A stretch of 64,000 nucleotides of DNA from contig JSYX01000063.1 in the NCBI GenBank assembly GCA_000787465.1, positions 26,979-90,978 on the forward strand. The letters are read 5' to 3'. A program made the position numbers and the translations under genes. The notes beneath the pieces were generated by a model. It ran no database searches. It saw nothing but the letters and a program-made list of their open reading frames with translations, and had not been told where the DNA came from. Below, piece after piece: positions 1-11,110 of the stretch (positions are counted from its first letter, which is position 1; the number at the start of each line of letters is the position of its first letter). Source of the DNA: Thermomucor indicae-seudaticae (Eukaryota > Mucoromycota > Mucoromycetes > Mucorales > Lichtheimiaceae).

Positions 1-189
1 GGCGCGCGCGCCAGTACAGGTACTCTGTGGGTCGAATAGTTTGGCTTTTCCAGCAGCGTCACGGACATGGATGTCTATCTCGCCACAGGAACCAGCAAAT
101 CAAACCTGAACAGCAACAACGCTCAAGTCTTGGCCACCAATGCGCCAGTCTATAATCGCAATTACAAGCCCAATTGTAGAAAAATCTGA
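1..189 (+). CDS. 3' end of an unidentified gene (partial)
   Basis: An open frame runs from about position 53 to a TGA at 187-189 and reads like coding sequence rich in Asn, Ser and Thr, ending in NYKPNCRKI. An in-frame TAG at 50-52 can be removed if the exon begins after the AG at 51-52 or at a following AG, so this would be a last exon whose upstream part lies outside the window. The product is not recognisable. It is convergent with the large regulator that ends at 366. It could instead be non-coding sequence with a chance open frame. Confidence 0.35.
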
Positions 190-365
190 CGTTCTTGTTT
201 TTTAATCAAGCCTTGCAAAACAGGGGAGGAATGAAGATGCATCTGTCATCAATATAGTATACACAGAACGAAGAAAGAAACGGAAAAAGAAAAAGTAAGG
301 TAGTAAAGGAAATAAACACGCAGACGTACAAAAAATATAGAGGAAAGAACATGAATAAACCCTTT

Positions 366-3300
366 TCAAGCTGTTTCATCCCATTCGCGGTGAGGCCGTT
401 TCCTAGTCGCTGCAGCATACATGGCTGCCGCCAACTCGGCCTGCTGACTGGATGATGATGATGATGATGCTGGTATCGAGTGTGGATGAGGTTGTTGAGG
501 AGGAAAGGACATTGGAATCCCAGGATTGTTATTGCCAGGACCATAAAGCAGAGCATTCATAGCTGCCGGGTCCATACTTCCAAACAACGCCGTAGGATCA
601 AACGCTCCTGCTCCTCCCATAGCGTTTCCAGTTGTCGACGTTGGGTCATTCAACGAAAACGGCGCGTGTCCGCTTCCATCACCTTGGAAACCAAATAACG
701 CAGTATGGTCAAACAAGTTGTTTGCAAGCGCACCATTGTTGCTGTTTCCGCCTTGGCGTTGTGGCGTCTCTTGTTGTTGATGGCTAAACAAATCCTGTCC
801 CACGGCTGCTGCAAAGGGAAACGCATTTTGCGGTTGCGTAGGAGGAGCATAGGCAGGGTCGCCTAGCATCGCATTTCCGAGCGACCCAAACACATCTTGC
901 TGTCCGAGAGTCTCTCCACAACCCATGGATTGATCCATCGTAAAGTTCAAATTCCTAAACAACAGCTGATCCATGCCGTTTCCTGCTGCACCAGCAAACC
1001 CCATCAAAGTCGCGTCGTTGAAGAATACGTTTGTGCCACCCATCATGCTGCTCGACGTGGCCGCGGAAAATGCTGGATACCCCATATTGTTTGGTACTTG
1101 TTGAGTTGGCAATGTAGGGTGAGGCCGCTGTCGCGGTTGTCCTTGTTCTGAAAAGGGAACCTGTGGCGAAGTTGACATGGCAGTTGCGTTGGTCAGTATC
1201 TGGTGCTGATGCGGTGACAAGGTGTTTGATGGGACCATTGGCGTATGAGTGACCGGTCGACAGTCTGTCTGTGGTGATTGTGATGGTATAGTTGGTTGAT
1301 TCAAATTCGCAGCCATATTAGCAGGGGATACCGTTCCAGTCCTACTATCAGCTGCGTTGACAGCTGTTCCTGACGCGTTCATTGGTCGGTTCTGATTCTC
1401 CAGACTACTAGGATGAAACACGGAGCATATGGATTGCTGACTGATAAGTTCTTCGTTGACTCTAGGTATGCTCTCCAGATCAGTCGGCAAGTTGTTGTTC
1501 TTCAAAAACGTCTCGATGCTTTCAATGATCTCATTGACCTTGTCCATGTAGATCAATGGTGATCCCTTCAATATGTTGGCAGTAAGAATCAGATTACGCT
1601 GAGCAAGATATGCCACTTCCTTCTCGTTCGATGTTGCATTGCTTTGATGAATCGAGACGCTAGCGATAACACCATCCAGCGCATAGAAAAACTGACACCA
1701 TGGGAGGTTTTTCGAGTAAATGTCCAGCATTTTGGTGATGAAATTGGCAGATTTTGTGCAAATATTGAGCGATAACAGTGCAACTGGTGTCGCTGTCTGA
1801 TTTTGCTTTGGTAAAAAGAATTTATGCAGCATGATCCATGTGGTTTGGTACTGGATGTTGAGGATTAGACATGCATCGTCTCGGAATGAGTCTGTCTTTT
1901 GGAATACGTCTTCTGCTTCAAAGCGTAGTGACTGAGGCAATTCATTCATCCAAGTCGTCAGTGCATTTTCCAACCTTGAAATGGCCGATAAGAGCGATTG
2001 GCCTGACTGTTCAGACGGTAAATGCTTTGTGATACTCTTCCGGATTTTCATGAGTTTGATCGAGTGGACGCAAAAGTCTATTCGATATCCGGTCTCTTCA
2101 TCTTCAAAGTCGAGTTTAGTCGGATAATCCAGATCACAGTCTTTGTCGTCGACCATCGTCGGTCGATTAGATTCAAGTGCTGCACAGAGGTCCAACCAAT
2201 ACGCTGACCACCATAACCGTTTGTTAGTTTCTCGCTGCTTTTCGTCGGCTGGCATGTGCTCCTTTTTGTGAAACTTGAGATCTTGTGCCATACGAATCGC
2301 GAGACCTATATACAGATATGCCAGACTAGAACGTTCGCTGCTCAGCTGGTACATGTATAGATTAAGCAATGCATGTACAGTGGTTGCGCTGCTAATGTCG
2401 AAGCATTTTTTGAGGAGTTGACGTGCATTTTTAAAATAGTACTCGCCCATTGAAGACGGGTCCTTATCGGGACAAACATTATGGTAAATACAACCGTGCT
2501 TCGAGAGCCACGCGCTCACAGAGTTTGCCAGCAATGGATCTAATCCAGGCTCGCTCGCATATTGCTGCATAAACGCCTCCTTGTCAACGATCTGATATGC
2601 TAAAAAGCATTTGTGATAACATGTATGCATGAGGTGATCGAGTGTTCTTTGGGGTATCGTGTCATCGGCAGGCTTGTGTTCCTGGAGAATACGACGAGCT
2701 TCATTGTCGTCCACTTCCCATAAACGACCTTCGCCACTGTTTTGCGATTGTCCTGCCATACCGTCATTCCCAGATACCATATCTCCTGACTCCAAGGTCT
2801 TTGCGCGCGATTGCGCATATCGACCCCAGGTCCTGTGTTGCCTGGGTTTGCTGTTATCTCCTCGAATAGAATCAGTACTGAACAGGTTCGCAGCCGACTC
2901 TCTGTTGATATTCAGCTGGCTAATGCCATTAAGCAGGATACGATAAAGATCTGCAACACTAGCGATATTCGTATCAATGCGCAAGCCGGAAGGAGAAAGC
3001 GAAAGCTTCCACGTCACAGGCTGCTGTGGTTCGCTCATTGTCATGGTCCCATTTTCCTTTGCCATCGCCAATTGATCTACCATCAATGAACCACTACCCA
3101 ACGGTGTTGTTCCTCGTAAACTAAGTATCCTATCGTCGTCAATGGCGCCGCTCGTAGCCGGAAAGCTGACGCTGCCACCACTGATCGTGCTTCCACCGCT
3201 GCCGCCAGGAAAGGGGTGCAAGTTGCTTTTAATCATGGCCAATTCATTCTGCATTTTTTGCATACGTTCCTTAAGTTCCTCGACGTGGTTTCCCAGCTGA

Positions 3301-3602
3301 TCAAATGCTTGACCGTCAACTCGACGTGGAGGGGTGGCATAGTTACAAGGAAGGCCAGCTACGGCACATCGGCCACAGGTCGGCTGCACGAAGTCGCACT
3401 TGACTTTTTTCTTTCGACAACGAATGCACTAAGGGGATGACATGAGCATTAAACGTGTATTATCGCGGGGGTGTTCTCGTCACTTTGACGTTCTTACGGC
3501 TAGACTAGGGCGTGGCCGTTTCGGTCGTGTCGGCTCAGGCGGCTTTTGTGGCTGCGATTGAGAGAACCCACCACCATTGTCAGCGACGAAAACGGACGAC
3601 AT
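366..3602 (-). CDS. Zn2Cys6 fungal transcription factor with fungal_trans domain
   Basis: Two exons, 3602-3498 and 3428-366, are joined by a 69-base GT..AG intron and give about 1,055 residues. The intron splits the gene just before the zinc cluster. That cluster reads C-x2-C-x6-C-x6-C-x2-C-x6-C (Cys36, 39, 46, 53, 56, 63) with the basic run RCRKKKVKC, the classic fungal binuclear zinc DNA-binding domain. A leucine-rich linker (DQLGNHVEELKERMQKM) follows and is a likely dimerisation coiled coil. A middle homology region at roughly residues 295-470 contains KRLWWSAYWLDL, typical of PF04082. The C-terminal 400 residues are low-complexity (Gln, Asn, Pro, Ser, Gly, including a Ser run encoded by a GAT/CAT microsatellite at 451-470) and look like an activation region. 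It presumably acts in the nucleus; the target genes cannot be inferred from the neighbours. Confidence 0.93.
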
Positions 3603-3933
3603 TATGCAGGTTCAAAAACAGAGTTTGAGTTCAATCAGGAAGCACTTTTTTGGACAGAGCAATGCAGATTCAGAAGTTCTCCAGAAGAAAAGGATCGCAA
3701 GTTGAAAAGACAAAGTAATTACTGATGGAATGTTCTCCAGGTGGAAGGCCCCTACTGCTGACGATGCGACCAATCAAACTTTTCTCCAATGGTTGAAAGA
3801 TTTCCCGCATCTGAATTTTTCCTTATGGTAATGTGCAACTCGACCAGACTTATGGACGGGTCAAGGACTTTGGCGCAAGACATATATGTACATTTCAATG
3901 GGCCTATAATTATTCCTGAACGTGGGATAGCTT
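3603..3933. other. Promoter-side gap between regulator and FIS1
   Basis: This 331-base gap lies upstream of the Zn2Cys6 regulator (minus strand) and downstream of the FIS1 stop. I see no open gene, RNA gene or repeat in it. It should hold the regulator promoter and the FIS1 3' UTR. Confidence 0.5.
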
Positions 3934-4653
3934 TCAACGCGAACGCTTAATGAGCGCCGCCAAGAGAGCAGCGCCCACAGCAATGGCTCCACTAACTATC
4001 GCGAACCCAATCGTACCCTCTGAAAAATAAGCAGGGTCAGTAGTATAAAAATGAAGATTACGCTAAAATAATCTTTACCTTTCATTGCTTTTTCCTGGAT
4101 ACGCTCACGAAGTTCCAACGCTTGTTCATTTCGCGGCTCATGTTTCAAGAGCTCGTCGTTGAATCTTCGTGCAAGGTTATATTTTCCAAGCTTGTAGTTG
4201 CCGATAGCAAGATAATAAAGGCATTCTCGACGGCGTTCGGGAGAATCCAAAAAAATTTCTGTGTACAAGAAAGCAAGCATAGTGAGCCATGGACCTGACA
4301 AGTAAAAGGGGGTGGGGTTATGTTTAGAGAGAGCAACCTGTCAATAGCTGAACGCCGTCCTCAATCTGTCTGTCGTCTGCCGAACGTACCAAGCTCCAGG
4401 CGTAATTAAACTTGGTTTGAGTAGAAGCGTGTGGACCTTCTCGCATAAACTGCTTACGAATGACCTTGAACAAAAACAGGGTACATTGAGCATCTGCAGG
4501 AACGAATTATGCAGAATTCAAACCCGACAGGTAATGACATGACGCGTCTCTAATTTACGATTCTGCTCCATGCTAAACGGAATCAAGACAATCTTTACAA
4601 ACCTCGAGTTCCTCTGGGGATATCGGTATCTCTGCTTCTACTGACATTGGCAT
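3934..4653 (-). CDS. FIS1: Mitochondrial fission protein Fis1
   Basis: Four exons (4653-4603, 4464-4338, 4258-4079, 4019-3934) join in phase to give 147 residues, the usual Fis1 length. Fis1 is a tail-anchored outer mitochondrial and peroxisomal membrane protein that recruits the dynamin fission machinery. Visible hallmarks are the TPR-like helical body with [12 protein letters not shown], the family signature [20 protein letters not shown], a second TPR helix ([14 protein letters not shown]), and a C-terminal transmembrane segment ([20 protein letters not shown]) followed by the basic tail IKRSR. The start at 4653 gives the short acidic arm [17 protein letters not shown]; the frame is open further upstream but that part is basic and unlike the family. 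It is divergent from the RING gene. Confidence 0.93.
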
Positions 4654-4809
4654 GACACCTCTTTTTAGCCGACGATCTTTTTTTTTCTGCAACACTTCAA
4701 GTCCACGTGAGGGCGCTTTTGATTCTCCGCATTGAAAAAGCTGCATGTTTTGAGTTCTTTGTCGTAGCATCGTTGCTTTTGTCACCGTCGCCAAAGCACA
4801 AAGGCATTA
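4654..4809. promoter_or_regulatory. Short shared promoter region of FIS1 and the RING gene
   Basis: The FIS1 start (minus strand) and the proposed RING-gene start (plus strand) are separated by only 156 bases, so both promoters must lie here or overlap the 5' ends. I see no obvious TATA box. The inference depends on the RING start at 4810; if that gene starts at 4965 the gap is 311 bases. Confidence 0.45.
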
Positions 4810-6648
4810 ATGCGATCCGCTCAACCTATATGCGAAGGGTACAATTCGGAATTTATACAACAGGCGAGCAGCTTTTTTGCTTTAATTGCAAAACAGTTCC
4901 ACCCTAATTAGCAAAGGTTTAGACTGAGCAAGAGGATCCTGACTTTGAACAATTGAACGAACTAATGGAAAACGTGCTGCTCGACGCTTTCTCTGGTCAT
5001 TCATCGAGTATTGAGATATCCGCAGACGAAGCTGACGATGAGTATATTGACGACCCGTGTGAGGCATATATGGCGTGGTATGAGGACTACGGAAACGGAG
5101 ATACCGAAGACAGACACGAATGGACGACGGAAGAAGAAGCGGAAAACGAAGATGTGTACACTTCCGAAGATTACAGCGACCATCCGTATCTGGGTTATTT
5201 CTACGAACAAGAGGAAGAAGATCAGTCCGATGAACAAGAACAGACTACGGACAGCGAATATGATTCCGATCCTTATGATTCAAACAATGACCAGCTGTCA
5301 GAATCAAATTCAGAAGAAATTGAAGGTAAACGTATATCGACCGAAATTGATGGTGTATTGATACACATTTACTACTAGGTTAGCAGAAAGGTGAAGTACG
5401 TGTGGCGTGAATTTATGTGAACTAAACCAGAATGTCATTTTTAGAGTCAGAGTATTCAGATGAGGACGACGACGACGAGAGTATCCAAGACGAGTATGAT
5501 GACCATGCAACTACTGTAGAGATTTCGGTGCAATTTTATGATTATGGAGACGGCGACGATGATTACGGAAGCGATCCCGATGAGGATGATAATCAAGAAG
5601 AGTATGATGAATATTTTGATTATGAAGACTATGCGGAAGAGTTCCCGGAGGGATTGGATGATTATGAGGATGATGCAGAACAATTCCCGGAAGAATTAAA
5701 CGACTACGAAGACGAAGAGGGCCTTCCTTCCGATTACGACGAATATTCCGGTTACGAATCTTCCGCAGAGTACAATGGCCTTCATTATTCCGATGATGGA
5801 TATGAAGATTTCGAAGACGAGGAGGAGGAAGAAGAACAAGATGAGGATAGCTTTTACGATGGACATTCGGGCATGGATGAAGACTCCTTTTATGAATATG
5901 GCTTGACCGATCTTGATTTGGACATTGGTTTGAACCTTGCCTTGGCTCCTGGATCAACCGTAAGAGAAATACGCGATGAGCTAGCACGACGCCGGCCGGG
6001 TAATTATACTATGCCAGGTGATGATAGACACAACTAATACTCACTCGTTGTTGACAATATCTACCATTTAGAAAGCATGGAACGAGCAAGAGAGTTAATC
6101 AGCGGGTTGTTTGCGTCCCACGGCATAGACGGTTTAGTGATGTACGAGGTGTAGGCTTTAACGAAATAGGCGTGCTCTCTGATTGCGTATATGAAGAAGT
6201 TATTTAGATCACCTTCTGGCGACGGACCAAGAGATGACAAATTACAGCCGGTAAATCCAGTGTCTTAAATGAATATCCAATTTCTTATTCAGTAACGCGT
6301 ATTGCAGGAGTAACATAACCGACGAAGTAATTGATACTTTGCCTCGCCGACGGTTACGACTAGGCGATAAAGGTTCGTGGAAGTCCTATCCGAACGTATT
6401 GATTCCCGTATGTTTATAATTCGCAGACGAGACTACGGACTGCATAATATGCCAGGAAATCTTCGGTAATGAACTCGATTTAATCCATTTGCCGTGTAAG
6501 CACGAATACCACGATGAGTGTATACGGCGTTGGCTACACTTGAATGCCACATGTCCAATGTGGTAAGTATTTCCAATTTCAGGAGGTTATTTCCAAAACG
6601 TATCTGCTAAGTTCATATCGCAGTCGAACCGCGGTCTTCTCGACATAG
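4810..6648 (+). CDS. RING-H2 E3 ubiquitin ligase with long acidic body
   Basis: Eight exons (4810-4863, 4923-5325, 5445-6017, 6072-6131, 6208-6250, 6308-6372, 6427-6562, 6624-6648) keep phase throughout and give about 452 residues. The last exons encode a complete RING-H2: CIIC, LPCKHEYHDEC, then W and CPMC, matching C-x2-C..C-x-H-x2-H-x2-C..C-x2-C. The preceding EVIDTLPRR resembles the segment before the RING in RNF126/RNF115-type ligases. Residues about 20-340 are extremely rich in Asp, Glu, Tyr and Ser, with little globular character. The first exon reads ICEGYNSEFIQQ, which resembles the second half of the RNF126 N-terminal zinc ribbon but with one Cys replaced by Tyr. Joining it to the next exon needs a GC..AG intron (4864-4922). 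The exon borders around 6131-6250 are the least certain. A start at Met 4965 is the alternative. Confidence 0.8.
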
Positions 6649-7505
6649 AACCAATCGCACCAAACATCCCCCTTCCCAAAAAGGCTTGCTCGTAGATTTG
6701 CTTCTATTGTAAATACCACTATCGACGTGCAGAGCGGAGCAAGGCTCTCACTTCAGTTTTCTGTACAAACCAATATTATCATGAAAATGCGCGCTGAAAA
6801 TATAAGAAATACTTACGGATGTGGAACAACGTGGTTTGCGCTGCAAAAGGATAGCGTGTACCTTCCACTGCAGGTAGAATGTATCTCAAGCGGCACGCAT
6901 GTCTGTTGTTGTTGGGTATTTCTTTGTCCATCACCGGAATGGCACGAGGGTATCAAATAGACGGAGTCATGTTTGTATAGTCTTCCAGGAGAGAAACAAA
7001 TGGCATATCCGACCTGAAACGGAAAGTGCTAACATTAATGGATTAAAAGGAGTACACCACTATGTGTACTGTATATGTCTAAACATTGCATTTTAGGCAA
7101 CCAGCCGTAAGGTGCCTATCGAAATCTGCCTTTCTCGCGATGATGCATAATGGACTCTGCTGAAAGACACTGGCTGGCCTCAAGAGATAAAACCAAGAAG
7201 TCGTGCTCTGAGAAATAGTATGTCCCGCCAGGAAGACTTGAAGCTTCATAGTTCGGTTTCAAATCCAGTTATATATTTTTGCTTTTGTCAAGTCCTCTAC
7301 TAGTACTGATGTACTATTACGGGTGAATGATCGATTTTATGCTATTTTACAAGGGGCGGTTTAGAAACGCTTCATGAAGGTTAGACAGGTACGTGTTCCC
7401 ACATGAGGAACGTACGGTATGTTATGCCACCCACCTCCCACACTCCTTGCATTGTTCTAAAGCGCGACGTCGGAATGAGTTGTATTTATTGGGCATGGTC
7501 TACGT
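6649..7505. other. Convergent intergenic region, no gene seen
   Basis: This 857-base region lies between the stops of the RING gene and the LDH-like gene. It has short open frames only (for example 6727-6960 and 7393-7779), none with recognisable similarity; the 7393-7779 frame overlaps the LDH-like exon in antisense. I see no repeat family shared with elsewhere in the window. Confidence 0.4.
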
Positions 7506-8516
7506 TTACTTTACAGCGACACTGTCTTCAAAATCTTTTAGGCTTTGCTTAGCAGCCGTTTCAAGCGCCTGTTGTTCGTCTGCGGACAACCCAACCAGGA
7601 CCTCCTCCTGGACACCTCGTGGCCCCAACACAACTGGTACGGAGATGCACGTTTTGAACTGCTCGACGTACACGCACAGAACCTGGATGGTGGGTTCACC
7701 AAAAACAATCGTCTCCACTAATTTGACTACAACAGCAGCTTTGGCGAACCAGGCATCACCTTTGTGGGCACTAATGTAGTTTATACGGTCGTTGGATGAT
7801 AGCTGCTCGAAAAAGCCGCGTTGTGTGGTTAGCTGTAGCATGCTACGTGCTGGCTCGTCATCGACAGAGGCGCAGGACCACCCCAGGACAGGAACGTCCT
7901 TGGTGCCCATTACATAGACTTGCACTTTGGATTCGTCGAAAACACCAGTTATTTGACTCATCCAGTACCGGATACGTGCAGTGCTTAGAGTGATACTGCC
8001 GGCACCAAATATTTGGGATCGAGGCAGACTCAATCCCTCTTGCAATGTTCGTGTTCCGATATCAACAGGCTCAGTGGCAACAATGATGATGGCCCTCGGT
8101 TGCACGGGAAAGAACGTACGGACCAAACTGCTGAACAGGCGTCTATTTTTTGCGATCCACTATTCTACAAAAAAGTGTTTTGCTGCATGTAAGCTGGTAC
8201 TCGTCCTTCAAGTAAGCCCCAAAAGGGTGAAAAGCTATAAACCTGCCTGAGCCCGAGGCTCATTCTCTTGTTTAGGCACATCCGCTGTTATGATAATGAT
8301 GTCGGCTTGCCCAGCTTCCTTAAAGGTACCGGCACGAACAGTAACCGTGGTACCGGAAGCCGCTTCAGAAAGGTCAAACACTTGAGCATGAAGCAGGTCG
8401 TTGCTGAGGTCAACCAAAAGAATTTCCGTGACGGTTTCGCGCATTAGCAAACCGTAGGCGATACTCGTGCCCACCGAACCAGCCCCAACAATGGCAACGC
8501 GCTTGGGTTCAGGCAT
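7506..8516 (-). CDS. Lactate/malate dehydrogenase-family protein lacking catalytic residues
   Basis: Two exons, 8516-8247 and 8159-7506, give 307 residues, close to the LDH norm of about 320. The N-terminus has the Rossmann motif VAIVGAGSVGTSIAYGL and the loop VPKQENEPR, which keeps the substrate-loop Arg109 equivalent. ATEPVDI matches the NAD-site TNPVD. The body ends with the conserved CISVPVVLGPRGVQEEV block. However, the usual LD-x2-AR segment reads LSTARIR (Asp168 replaced by Ser, Arg171 kept), and the catalytic-His loop GEHGD is replaced by GTKD, so the proton-relay His195 is absent. The protein is therefore probably not an active dehydrogenase. The exons join in frame only with a GC donor (CAG/GCAGGT) and an AATAG acceptor (intron 8246-8160). 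The frame is otherwise intact, which argues against simple decay. Confidence 0.82.
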
Positions 8517-9083
8517 AGCAAGTGGAAAGCTAAAGAAAAGCGTTTGACGTATGCCGACATTCCTGGTATTTCATGCCATTATCTCCTAAACAGGAAGTGA
8601 CAGGGGGAACCAAAGAGAAGAAACCATTTGTCGATGTTCCAGTAACGCAGACAGCTGTGGATCCTTTAATTAATTGATAGGGAAGAGTGTGGGCCAGATA
8701 TTGACAGCACTTTAAACTTAATATAGCTGTAGATCACGGATAATGTGAGCATTCGCAACGTCAACCGCGCAACAGAACGTGTTGCGTCTTGAAGGTTTTT
8801 ATCATGGATAACTTCATATAAACCAAATGCATACGGTATAAAGCATCGCGAAAACTGTAGCTGTGACATGCTTGCACTTGTAAATCATACGCTTAACAGA
8901 ACTTCCTGTGAGCACTCAAGAACCGTAAGGGAAGACAGTACTGCTGCAATCCGTTTAACAACGCAAGGGAGTAAATATTGTTTAGGCTCTGCAGCAGCAT
9001 CTCCAGCGATAAGGGTACTACCGGTCTCTTAATGCGTATAAAGATCCAAGCAGCGAGACACCGTATTGCTCGTTATTTGTTGT
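8517..9083. other. Gap between EMC3 and the LDH-like gene
   Basis: This 567-base gap between the LDH-like start and the EMC3 stop has no convincing gene. One short minus-strand frame (8666-8869) has no features beyond two weak hydrophobic stretches. It must contain the LDH-like promoter and the EMC3 3' UTR. Confidence 0.4.
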
Positions 9084-10250
9084 TTATTGCCGACGCTTGC
9101 TCGCTGCGGCTTTTTGCTGACTTGCTCTAATTTTGTCCTTTATAGACATCTCTTTTTTGCTCGGTTTGGAGCTCTTTACAGTCTTCGTGCTTTTGCCATA
9201 CTTCTTCAATAATCGTTCTTCTATATCGTCCAAGTCCCATTGGTGAGGTGTAATGAGTACGTTCTCTTTCTCTGCCAAGAAAAGCTTGTTGAAATCCGGT
9301 GGTTGACCTGGTTGCCCAGCGCCTGGCATAGCTCCAGGCATAGCACCCATCGCGGTCATATCCATACCGGCCGCTAATAAACATTTTTCTTAACCTTCCG
9401 CGCATTCACGCTGTTCTGTTTTTCGAAGCAGGACCATACCGTTGTTGTCGCCCAAAAGCAAAGCAAACACGCTACCAAGACCGAAGAGATTCAGAAAATA
9501 CCAGGATAAGGATGATACCCAAGTAACGTCCATATCACGCGTGTCCACACCGCTCTGCAGCATGGTCTTGAACCGAGGGGTCAGCGGAAACGGTAAACGA
9601 ACTATATTAATAGAAGTATTTTCCTGAATATTCTCGCCATCCCATAGATTTATCTGGACTTACTGACAACAAAACCTTGGAAAAAGAAGTTGATCCATCC
9701 CATTATTAGCATTTGGGGTACCATATTTACAAGCTGCTTCTTCATCCCGTCCATCATGCCCTCCATCACCTCTGGATCTGTCATTGGATTCGCAGGCGTG
9801 CTGCCTTCCTTGGCCGCACCAGGGTTCTTGAGATACCGACCGGATTCATAGGCCTCTGCCAAGCTATTTTTGCGACTCAAGAAAGCATGAAACGGAATAT
9901 GATTGCCGAAAGTCCGTAGCCGCATTCCTCGAAGCAATGCTTTTCTGTCAGAAACCAACAAAATAGTATTTGCTATCAGACGCATATTCCTCGTTCGTCT
10001 TGTCGAGGGAGGGGAGCAGTACATACGATTCGCGAATAGCTTTGAGCTGAGGTTTCTTGGGTTGCCCGCTGAGAAGCATAGTAATATGATGGCGAAGAAT
10101 GCCCACAAGCAACATAACGATTGAAATGGGTATCAGTACCCAGTCTCGGATGGCTAAATGCCGTTTCGGTGTCCAACAAAGAATGCTAGTTAGAACAATT
10201 GTTGATTCTACGCGATCGGGCAAAATGTGCGTACCGGGATCCAGAATCAT
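9084..10250 (-). CDS. EMC3: ER membrane protein complex subunit 3
   Basis: Five exons (10250-10235, 10153-10027, 9944-9664, 9601-9440, 9373-9084) join in phase. EMC3 is a core subunit of the ER membrane insertase, related to the YidC/Oxa1 superfamily. The sequence starts [19 protein letters not shown] and shows the first membrane helix before LRHHITMLL, the family signature [20 protein letters not shown] with [20 protein letters not shown], then [16 protein letters not shown] and [15 protein letters not shown]. The C-terminal tail carries a Met/Gly/Ala/Pro-rich linker, the conserved [16 protein letters not shown] and a Lys/Arg-rich end. Length is about 290 residues. The first coding exon is only 16 bases long. 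Confidence 0.93.
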
Positions 10251-11110
10251 TTGTCTGCATGCAATAGTACAGGTGCCAATACCGTCGTCAATAAGTATAA
10301 ACTATCGTGAAAGTAGACGTCAAAAGAGATCTTACGAGTCCTTCATCCTGCTTATGTGGAATTCCTTATTTAGGAGGACTTCTTTGAGCCTGGTGCAATG
10401 GAAACCTGCCATACGCATTGCAGAAAATTCACAGAGGCAGTGTTTTTCCGGATAAGTTTTGAAGTCCGCGACAACCCATTCCGTTAAAGGAGCTTTCACG
10501 GCAATGTCATAGGGCATAGCGAGAATAACTATCTCTATTTTGACAGTTTTACATCATTGCAAGAAATTCTTGATGTGATTGCCAGAAACTCTTCAAGCGA
10601 AGCAGAATTGCAAAGATGCTACGTTTCGCTGATGCATGAACCGTCTGGACCGGCGCTTACGATCTGAAGACTCACTTTGATAGGGCGCTGTGGCGCTCAG
10701 CTATTCTTTTATTATTATGCTTAAACAATTAATAATGACAACAAAACATTGAGCAAGATACATTCCAAGTACGAGCAAACATGCACAAATGGACGATCCT
10801 TGTTGTGATCATAATACGTGTACATCGTGATCTTCTACTCTTATCTACAGCGTACGGCAACGTTATTCCGGTTTTTCCTGTTATATCAGTGCGAAAGAAC
10901 CTTGACGCAATTGTCAGAAATTATCTGATTCTGCCTCAGGTCGAGCGAAACAGAATGACAAAGAAATCAATAACCAGTATCGCAGCGGATGGGGCCTCGG
11001 GAAATACCCGTCGCTGTCCCATGTCTTCCCGTACAAAGCGCAGATAGCGAAGCTTTTACCAACGTCCTTTCATTTGCATCGCACTTCTGGTATCAGGTGT
11101 CTCCAAAATT
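10251..11110. other. Intergenic region with a weak small ORF
   Basis: The 860 bases between tRNase Z and EMC3 contain only a plus-strand open frame at 10781-11047 (88 residues). Its start is hydrophobic (MHKWTILVVIII) and could be a signal peptide, but the rest is basic and has no recognisable motif. I regard it as unproven and see no repeats here. Confidence 0.3.

Noticed and set aside
4654..4794. N-terminal extension of FIS1 (open frame upstream of 4653)
   Set aside because: The extension is basic and unlike Fis1, and the start at 4653 gives the normal length and the typical acidic arm.
5511..5987. 158-codon antisense frame in the acidic exon of the RING gene
   Set aside because: It is the His/Arg/Asn-rich shadow expected from Asp/Glu/Tyr codons read on the opposite strand.
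8160..8246. Frameshift in the LDH-like gene, judged from the GT at 8242
   Set aside because: Using the GC donor four bases upstream gives an in-frame join with the conserved R-x6-N spacing, so the gene is intact.
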